From positions 50,202,343 through 50,266,342 of the forward strand of contig CM067358.1 of the NCBI GenBank assembly GCA_034190875.2: 64,000 bases of DNA, read 5' to 3'. The translations under genes were made by a program, and so were the position numbers. Under the pieces are notes generated by a model. The model did no database searches. It was not told where the DNA came from and saw only the letters and a list, made by a program, of their open reading frames with translations. The DNA comes from Urechis unicinctus. Its lineage: Eukaryota > Annelida > Polychaeta > Xenopneusta > Urechidae. Shown in pieces: positions 53,935 to 64,000 of the stretch (positions are counted from its first letter, which is position 1; each line of letters opens with the position of its first letter).

Positions 53935-54900
53935 TGGTTTGTGAAATTCGATCAATGGAATTGAAATGTGTATTTCCAGCCTTTAGTTGATCACGCGAAG
54001 GTTTACATTTCACTAAGTAGCTTCGACTTGGAAAAGACACCCTCTGTCACGGACAGAAAAGTGTCGACCCTGTTACATCTGAGCCAGACCCTATGAAACA
54101 GCTAATGTGACCAAAACAGTACTGTCGTCATAAAACTCAGGTGCATCGACCTCGGTCTGTGTTAATTGAACCAATAACAAACGCATTCAGCTGTTTCGGG
54201 AGAGCTTATCCGGGCTCTCTTTGCAATGAATCACTCCCCCAATAACGGAGGCAATAGCGGTAGTGAGTAATGTTCATTGTACTCTGCCTATAAAGCGCAT
54301 CCTCAGACTCCATTTCTTCTGCCACGGAACGTCCCAACATTAGGTGGCAAGGGCCATTTTTAGACGTATCTACACTATCATGTTTTCATCGCCAGATCCG
54401 GGCTGATTAGTTCACTATGTGTATGTTTCATTTGCAATGAATTATTGGTATATTCATGTATCGTTTTCATATGACATGATTTGCTAGGTGTATTTCGTAT
54501 GGGGAGTGTTTGGTATAAATAATAACTTTGTAAACCTGTCGTGCTCGAACATAAAATGTCACCCTTTTCCTAGTTTTGTGAAGGAAGAGCCTCACTTGTA
54601 GTATTGAAAAGAATGCACACGTGACTTGCACTTGATCCTGTGTTTACTTCTCAACATTCAGCATCTACGGCATACTGGCCTTTAAATGGACAGAGAGTAT
54701 GATGGAGCGGCACTTACTGCAGCAGTAGATAAGACCTCAATTTTAGCCGAGCTTCATCGTAGTCGGTTCGAAAATCAAGAGCCCTTAGGTAGCAGTAACT
54801 TTTGCAGTGTAATTATTGTACACTCATTATGAGGATCATGTTTAGGCCGATGTGGCGACATGACATTCGAAAATAATGGTTCTGATATCAATCAAGTAAT

Positions 54901-56225
54901 GCACACACGATTGGAAACAATTCCATTAAGAACACACATGCAATTAGAAGAGATGGTCATTTGGTTGCAGCATCGCATGATTTTGCTGTCTTGCAAGATA
55001 AGTAACCTAGTTAGTCATGCAGATATTCCGTCTCCATAAAATGTGCAAAAATTATTAGAGGATGTAAAGTGTTATCCCTTTTCACAATCAACATATAAAC
55101 CAAGCACGCTGCTGCCAGTTTTATGGAAATGCTTTGTACACTGGTGGTGACACCACACAAATAATCATAGCAGCGGGGGCCGAACTAAAGCAAACTTGAT
55201 CAGACCTATAAAGCTATATGGCTCAGCATTTGACATACATTCAACAAACTTTACAATTGACATTGTATATATGCTAACCCCTCCAAGGACTGAAATAATA
55301 AATCTTAGAGAGCGAGATGACATTTGGAAAACAAGAAGGCGGCAATAATGCACTAAACCTTTCCTAAAAAGCGGAATATGTCTTTGCAGAGGTCAGGCAA
55401 AAAATCAATATGCGAAAATGACGTTTTGCCAAAAAAAATTAATTTCTAAGGATAATTAAAAAGTAATCTGATCATTGCAAAGTATTTGGTGTCAACTGGT
55501 TTCCTTATGTACAATAACTGCAGATGGTGGTGTTCCTGGAAGTAGGCGGTGCTATATATGGATGTGCAAAGCCCACTTTGCGTCGCTAAACGATCTCGGA
55601 TAGAATCAGTTTACCTAACCATAAAACCAATGGACAGAAAATTTATGAGGTGGCCAGAATGATACTAGTTATTTGACATACCTATTACGCATATAAAGGT
55701 GTTTACGTAGGCATTAAACGGCAGTCAAATCCACCGTTGGCTAGTAATTTGCTTTGGGTAACGGCGCAATGATCATTGTATATTCGTTGGACATAACACA
55801 GATAGGAAACTCATTTATTGCATTTGGCATCCTAAAAATTACTGTAGCTTAGGATGCAATGTGTCATACGCATGTACATATCCGTTAATCAAATGACAGG
55901 TACCTTTTGAGGATATGTTATATCAAGTAGAATATTGTTTGCTTATATATTGTTTACTAATAATGGCCTCTAATGGCACCGCATTTTGCCCCGCAATCAA
56001 ACTATCTCTTGGTTTAGATCATGTTATCACAAACGAAGATTAAAGTCTTTATTACAAACATCTACCTGTGTGATGATCAAAGTCGGCTGTATGAATTGCG
56101 CTTAGATAGAAATTCAATCACTAATTGTAACATGTAACATGTTTAGCAGACATAACAGCAATAACACAGAATGAAAAAATTGACCCTGACCGAGATTGAT
56201 CAAGTCAGATCTGTTGTTTACCGTC
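54901..56225. repeat. Array DNA matching 1.9-3.0 kb
   Basis: 55,135-56,225 matches 1,925-3,035 closely, e.g. GTACACTGGTGGTGAC in both. 54,901-55,060 has no firm partner. No gene. Confidence 0.8.
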
Positions 56226-56235
56226 ATTTCGAAAT

Positions 56236-56353
56236 GGATAGCTGGTGCTCTTTACACAAAGCAAGTGAACACACCAGAAGCAGTAATTTATCGCATACAC
56301 TCGTGTGCCACTCATCAATGAATCACAACACCTATCAAACTATTTTGTCACTG
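56236..56353 (+). pseudogene. Module R, exon-like, most intact copy
   Basis: From MDSWCSLHKASEHTRSS through HTLVCHSSMNHNTYQTILSL, 39 codons without a stop, ending at CTG/GTGAGT (56,351-56,359), a near-perfect donor. The upstream acceptor is missing because DNA corresponding to 3,030-3,410 is deleted, joining the exon-like part to unrelated repeat DNA. Against the 3,376 copy I count five amino-acid-changing and two silent differences over 31 codons. Three cysteines and several serines, no family recognised. Confidence 0.4.
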
Positions 56354-57400
56354 GTGAGTACCCTAGTTCTTCAGCGAATGATAGATGATATATTGAATCA
56401 TCGTGTCATCGAAAGCTGAATTGTAGTTGACATTTCCACCATGCATTTCGGTCAACAGCCTTCAGACTCAGTCCTTGAACAATATAAGTATTATATATTT
56501 ACATTACAAAAGTCACTTGCTGTTGCATCGCCTGTAATTTGTCACTGCTGTGATGATTGCTGTAATAAGCTCGTTATGCTTATGACATTTCGTTGAGAGG
56601 GTCCTTAATACGTTTCTTGCTCTGGGATCTTTACCACTTGCCTCACCTTCCAGGTGTAAAGTATGAGAGATAGTTCTCTGTTCTTCACTTAACTTGTCAG
56701 CAGGATTCAGTTCACGTCTATTTGCATTGATTGATGATTCTCTTTTCATGAGATTGCTGATTGATGACTAAGTCTGCACAGATGACTTCCCTAACGTTTG
56801 ACATGATAATAGAGAAAGCCGTGTACATTTAGACCTGCTTGAACCAGCTTACTATCGGATTCCTTTAAACGAGATTTGTCTCTTAGCGGTATGGAACCAG
56901 GGGTACGTTCTCGTAATCAGAGTATAACTTGAGCCTACAACGTTCATATGAAGCTCGTTCGATATTGCTTCTTATTAGCAGCTGATCGATAGATCAGTAG
57001 TCGATCTCATAAAAAAAATGTTTATATTTGGACACAGAGAATACTACATAGAACACACCTAGCGCATTGTCAAGCTTTATTAGCAATAAACCGTCATAGT
57101 GTTGACGTGGGTATGCTCCACAATACTCGCATGATTCCCACCACAAAATGTAAGCTACTGGCGAAATGAATGCCAAAACAATTGGCTCTATCATTCTTTA
57201 CATTGCATTTCTGCGTTGACATTGAACTGTGTAATTCATCTACCAGCCATACTGCGAACGCACACCAATATACTAAAAATAGTACGATAACGTGTAGGCA
57301 GGTGGTTATGGCATGGTCCAATCAAGAAATAACAACTATGTGCATGTCACTGACCAGAAACGACCATCAATACTGAAAGTAATGATTAACTTTGGTTGAA
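56354..57400. repeat. Array DNA matching 3.5-4.6 kb
   Basis: Collinear with 3,515-4,600, including module S (56,390-56,455), the pyrimidine-poor relic of module X (56,880-56,960) and the signal-peptide-like module at 57,166. In that module the hydrophobic LALSFFTLHFCV is kept in the shared frame but then lost. Confidence 0.8.
56513..56749 (-). pseudogene. Minus-strand 78-codon hydrophilic frame
   Basis: From ATG at 56,749: RRELNPADKLSEEQRTISHT, then HLEGEASGKDPRARNVLRTL. Balanced, charged composition that looks more protein-like than most frames here. The homologous stretch at 3,720-3,900 reads the same frame (HTLHLDDEASGKEPRA) up to a stop. A third, short match is at 16,275-16,330. NPAD is reminiscent of a motif near the RNase H/integrase part of BEL/Pao retrotransposons, but four residues are not enough to assign it. 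A decayed exon or mobile-element piece. Confidence 0.3.
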
Positions 57401-59539
<2,139 letters not shown>

Positions 59540-60670
59540 TGAATAACCGTTTGCATTTCACGTTCCTACCAATCATTACAATGTGGCAAGGGTTAATGTT
59601 ATTAAAAGGCATTTTGATAACACTCATTGACAACATGAAATGGCCAAAGTAATCTTCATTCCGCTTCTTGCATGCGGTCGTTTCTTACTACCAGCAAAAG
59701 TGAACAAAGCAATTCCATTACCATTTTGTACCACAAAGCTATGTTTTTTCCTAATCATGATCTTATTTTGTGTAAATAATTAATGAGGTTGGTTTTGGCA
59801 ACACAGCTGAAACCGGACTTTGTTTGAGCTACTAGTTCAAGACAGGAACAGTCAAGCAGCACGCGTTCAGATTAATGCAGGAGACTAACTTATAAATCCG
59901 GAAAAGAGAATGCCACAAAGCGCCATGCGGTGATAATACACCCAGAACATGAGTAATCAATCTGATACGGTCACGTTTGTATGATTCCTGGGAGTCATCG
60001 ATTCAGATGTGTATTCAATGTAAATGTATACAATGACTACCACAGCATACACATTAACGGAACCTTTTACCTGGGATGACATTTGCTTTTATATATTCAG
60101 GCTCTCACGTAAAGAACACATCCCTGAATAAGGTAAGCTGTCTAATGAGGCAATTATTACGAAATCATGCCTCTGACATAACTACCCAACCAAGCGAAAA
60201 TTAGTCGACATATTCGAAACTAATTGTCCGAATAGATTTTCTGCCTTTGCTATTCGTCCTCTTAGCCCACTCAGTTGCGCAATAGGACTATTTAAACTCG
60301 ATCATATGGTTAATATATGATGCGATATGAGGTACTGATAATTTCATCAAGCTGGATGTGTTAAACATTCCCAATATCAATACTCGATCATATTGCGCCA
60401 TACGTATTATCTCCCAATAGCAAATCATTGTCTCTTACATAGACGAGATTCAGGACATATTTCTGTTGGCCGTTACTTTTATGCATTCAAAACAGCAATA
60501 ATAAATAGAATTAACGTGTGCCTCAGAGTTATTATTTAGACACTCCATGGATAGCCCATTGCGATAACGATAAAGCTTTCCCGCACTTCCATTCAAACCC
60601 TATTAGATTAGATATAACGAGATAACTATTAATACAATGTATCACTTTCACAATAGTTTTCGACACGTTT
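59540..60670. repeat. Array DNA matching 4.6-5.8 kb
   Basis: A very close copy of 4,615-5,775; for example both carry CCCGCACTTCCATTCAAACC. It includes module V at 60,040-60,170 with a stop. No gene. Confidence 0.9.
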
Positions 60671-62770
60671 GCTGCACTATGATGGCTTTGAATTGGCTTT
60701 GACTTCGGCCTCTAAAATTAGCTTCCATCAATATGTTCAGACGAGGGAGCCTATGTGGTTCGATCCGAGTCAATGAATTGAATAAAATCAATCGACTGAC
60801 ATAGAACAACATACCGTCTTTTCTGTTATTCTTGTCATTTCAACCTGATGGCAGAGTAATTTGGTAAATATAAAAAACAACACAATGATTGACTTTTTGT
60901 GCGCTGCTCTTGTGCAATACACATCATCATTCTCTCGAATTGTTTCACTCGTCAACAAAATGTTCAGTTTTGACAACAAAGAGGGGGTAACTGTTTGATT
61001 TACCATTTTATTTGTATATTTTTGTGCCAATAGAGAAAGAGAAATGTTGTTTCCTTGTCATTCGGGCTCATAATTCAGAGGTATATTTGGTAATGTTGGA
61101 CCCTGCCTTCAAACGTCATTCATTTTCAATTCAATATAGAAAAGCTAATCAGATGAGGGAGAGGTAGGTAGAGAAAAAGATAATGGATCTGATCTAAGCA
61201 GCGTAAAGTCGTAATTCGTGCTTTGGGTTTCTATAGCGAAAGACTTACAAGGAAGGCACATTTGAACTTGGATTTATTCACATGTTCTTATTACTGTTAG
61301 GTAAGGTATCGGAACTAATAAATCACTCCGAACTGGTGCTTACTGATATATTGAGGCTCTATCGGTGCACAGAATTCACACTTTACAACTAATGTACAGT
61401 ATACCTTTCTCGGATTACACGAATATGTAAACCTGATCACACTTTTACTTGGTTCTTCGGTTTTTCTCAATGTTTCATCATCCAAGCCATGCACATACAC
61501 CTACAGTATGTAATTCGCTATAGGTAGGTGCGCAACAAGCACATGCAAATTCTTTGGCCTTAGTACAGGTAAGAAACTCATTTAAAGTGTTTGGTATCAC
61601 AATATTAATTTGTAGCTGATGCTTGAATATATAATTTAATAGCTTTTAGGATCATTGCGGGTATTATACAAAATCGATTTTTAACTGAAAATAATGTATT
61701 TCCTTAAGTACTTTCTAACATTTGGTCAGACAAAACAATCATTATTTCTACTAACATGTTGTCACAGGCATATCAGTGAAGCACTAATCTGTGTTTGATC
61801 ATGATGCGGGTAAAGTTGCATTTATCAGCAATACAAAAGGCAAGCGACTTTTACGGAGAGACTAGTTATAACAAAAGCAAACCGATGTCATATAAATTGC
61901 TTTCCAAACTGTTACTATCTACAATTGCCCATAAGCTATCCATCAAACATTATTTACGTAAAAAAACCCCAGTCAGTCGTTTATATTGATCTTACGAATC
62001 TTAAAAATTAACTTAGATGTTACTTACTTGAATAGTTATCAAAGGCATGGTTCTGATTTTATTAAACTACGACAAAAATCACATCGCAGCGAGCGTCTCG
62101 GCTGTTCATTAAGTGACGATAACTAGAGCACGTAATGTCACATATTACGTAAAGCTTTTGACGTACAGTGTAATACAACACTGGAAATCAAAGGAGGTGT
62201 TCAGTAAGATATATTAATCAATTATTGGTTAGAGATCAATCTCTGTTTATAAAGGTTCTTGCAACAAGGACTTTCGTTCATAAGCTGTACATATTGTCAC
62301 CATCACATGAAAACCAAGACTTGTCTTCATACGAAATATATCAGCACCAATAAGCCAACGCGCTCATGCGTGAGACATTAATTAACGTAGCATAGCAACT
62401 ATCAACACATTTTGTTCACTGGTTATCATCCACACTACGGCTTTCCCGTTTCCCAACTTGTTTGAGAAAATTATGCACAACAGCTTTAATTCTTTCGTCA
62501 TCAAACGATGCCTCTTGCTTCATGGGCTACAATTTTGACCTTTCCGCTCAATTTCCGTAAATTCATTTTTAAACCTAGACCCTCCGCAAAACTCATGGCT
62601 TGTTTCCAGAATTTTGACAGGTTAACTTTCTACACCGACAGGAATCGCATAATCATATTTCAAACGGAATAATCTCGGAAACGCCTAATGTTTGTCAACA
62701 GTAATGTGTTGTGAGGGTATTTCTTGTTTTTTCTTCTGTGGTGGCCTGAGCAGTATACTCAGATATATCA
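60671..62770. repeat. Last, diverged monomer of the array
   Basis: A0 at 60,690-60,800, then 61,405-61,600 (matching 8,930-9,110), 61,880-61,980, 62,100-62,180, a decayed module R at 62,350-62,440, module S at 62,490-62,580, and 62,650-62,745 (matching 49,740-49,805). Similarity to any other copy ends at about 62,770. No gene. Confidence 0.65.
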
Positions 62771-63632
62771 AGACTTCACTGCGTACGAGATATACTTATT
62801 GACTACGATACCAACACCGCGTTATAACCGGTCTTATGCTGTATATATTGGAGTCGCGTCCACCCGCTTCGGATCCTGGGGGTAAGCTCCCGAAACTTGG
62901 ACACTCCATCGATATATACCCAATCCCATGTACCCTCATGAGACCAGCTCTACCTGTAATTGGCTGACCAATCACAGGCGGCCACTGTACTGACCGATTA
63001 CAACGAGGCCCATACATATTATGTCACAGTGGAGTATACCTTTAAGGGCATGATGTGGAGTTGAAAATAAACGGATTAAACCATACAACATTATCCCTTT
63101 CTATAAAATTTGTACTTCCACTGTACAAACATTAAAGTGAATCAAACATGACATATACTAATATATAATAACTCTCATGTACATTAAGACATTTGTTCAC
63201 ACGTAAAAGTTCTCAATTATAGACTAAGATTTTCCTTCATATTAAAACATAAAAACACATATTGCTCATTCAGACAACGTTAACTCTTTGTTTGAATCAG
63301 GCCTTTGAATATCTGAATAATATATAAATCCATTATCTTATTAACCAACATTATCCCTTTCTATAAAAGGTGAGTACATCACTACATTATATAACACAAA
63401 AATTTAAATGATAATAATAACAAATGAATCACAGCAATTCACATACACCATGGGACAATCGACAAACAAATTAACATACATATATCTTACAGGCCGTGGC
63501 AAATTGGCAGCAATCAGTGATGCATGAATAGCCTGAATACATTAGAGATGAAGCTGAAACCCCAGTATTTAAACTTATCGAACTACTCCGCGCATTTGCA
63601 ATTTTAAATCTGTTAATTGGATACAATTTACA
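62771..63632. other. Unique flank beyond the array
   Basis: No similarity to the array. 62,840-63,060 is GC-richer and includes ATTGG-CTGA-CCAAT, an inverted pair of CCAAT boxes (about 62,959-62,972), as found in promoters or element ends. A 7-base hairpin TTTGTAC/GTACAAA lies at 63,109-63,129. A 23-base direct repeat is at 63,086 and 63,346. The rest is AT-rich with nothing recognised. Confidence 0.5.
63086..63368 (+). repeat. 23-base direct repeat flanking 237 bases
   Basis: CAACATTATCCCTTTCTATA plus three A occurs at 63,086-63,108 and again at 63,346-63,368. It could be a long target duplication, a deletion-prone direct repeat, or the ends of a small element. Confidence 0.8.
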
Positions 63633-63999
63633 TTAGAGAAAGGTAACGCGGGCGAATTCAGTAGAACTTAATTGGATTTTGTCAGCCACATGGGAATAAG
63701 ATTGCACCCACAAAGGAATTACATTAAAGCAGGTAAACAACATTTGCATGAGGGTAGACGCATCACACGATACGACAAGTCCGTTGAGAATGGTTGGGGG
63801 GTCATGAAACTCCAGTCGCTTTAATAGTCTGCGGAGACCGTCACAAGCCAACCTTAACAACTCTCGGGATGTAGTCTTGTGTTGTCTTAGCGTCGATGAA
63901 AAGGTCGTCGTCAGTAGCCATGTGGGGGTCGTGGTTAGCAAGGTGGTAGATGGATTGGTAGTGATAGAGAAGGGGGTTGGTAATGCCGGGAATGTTGGT
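63633..63999 (-). CDS. Possible coding end running in from beyond the window
   Basis: Two overlapping minus-strand frames reach the window edge. The first (63,999-63,841) has ordinary protein composition: GITNPLLYHYQSIYHLANHD, then MATDDDLFIDAKTTQDYIPR, ending VVK and a stop after three more codons. The second frame becomes protein-like just where the first ends (LACDGLRRLLKRLEFHDPP, then ILNGLVVSCDAST) and stops at 63,633-63,635. The simplest reading is one reading frame broken by a single frameshift near 63,855, so a pseudogene or mobile-element gene. AAG/GTTGGC at 63,853 could also be a weak splice donor. No family recognised; the start lies outside the window. Confidence 0.35.
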   Translation of the reverse strand, partial: PTFPALPTPFSITTNPSTTLLTTTPTWLLTTTFSSTLRQHKTTSRELLRLACDGLRRLLKRLEFHDPPTILNGLVVSCDASTLMQMLFTCFNVIPLWVQSYSHVADKIQLSSTEFARVTFL

Positions 64000-64000
64000 G

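Larger units (their letters stand above)
51436..54900. repeat. Unit C, segment 6, with an extra kilobase
   Basis: Matches 33,601-37,030 in order. Relative to B it has an extra piece at 52,300-53,320 that starts with an A0 module (52,465-52,520) and matches 77-860. So the 440-1,030-like DNA occurs twice here too (51,436-51,935 and 52,790-53,410). Confidence 0.85.

Noticed and set aside
60749-60770. GGTTCGATCC, a perfect tRNA B-box word
   Set aside because: No A-box and no cloverleaf could be made around it, and the DNA is a variant of module A0, whose other copies lack the word.
62840-63000. Possible tRNA-derived SINE in the GC-richer flank
   Set aside because: No A/B box pair, no tail and no target duplication around it.

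Overview
No complete gene is visible in this window. It looks like eukaryotic, probably invertebrate animal, non-coding DNA. The reasons are its AT-rich composition, the absence of any long open frame outside simple repeats, very long pure dinucleotide microsatellites ((GT)n, (TA)n, (CT)n), one recognisable LINE reverse-transcriptase remnant, and spliceosome-type sites at the edges of several repeated modules. CG dinucleotides do not look strongly depleted by eye, which would fit weak CpG methylation. I cannot name the species.

The main content is a decayed, nested tandem array that runs from base 1 to about 62,770. A recognisable module, called A0 here (a block around a GTGGGCGAG core), recurs near 0.1, 6.7, 14.9, 22.6, 24.7 (half), 33.3-33.6 (half), 41.3, 44.9, 52.5 and 60.7 kb. 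Most gaps are 7-9 kb. Other modules (R, S, V, W, X) recur in a largely consistent order between the A0 copies. On top of this sits a higher-order duplication of about 19-21 kb: 16.38-37.03 kb (called B) pairs collinearly with 37.41-54.90 kb (called C), with about ten mismatches in 148 bases in the stretch I counted. A second close pairing joins 0.08-5.77 kb (called A) to 52.45-60.67 kb. Copies differ by many insertions and deletions of 0.3-2.3 kb.

Layout: 1-5,775 is a close copy of the later C region; 5,776-6,620 is an A-specific insertion with a GC-rich patch; 6,621-16,330 is older, more diverged array; 16,376-37,030 is unit B, with the (GT)n and (TA)n tracts and the LINE fragment; 36,456-37,405 holds B-specific inserts; 37,407-60,670 is unit C; 60,670-62,770 is diverged array; 62,770-64,000 is unrelated, GC-richer sequence with a possible minus-strand coding end at the window edge.

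Several modules keep the same open frame in three or more copies and are bordered by AG acceptor-like or GT donor-like sites. One has a signal-peptide-like consensus. The simplest reading is that the array grew by repeated duplication of a locus containing short exons of one or more secreted-protein genes, and that nearly all copies are now decaying neutrally: in the pairs counted by hand, non-synonymous changes outnumber synonymous ones. One 100-base block with a single mismatch between B and C is a clear outlier.
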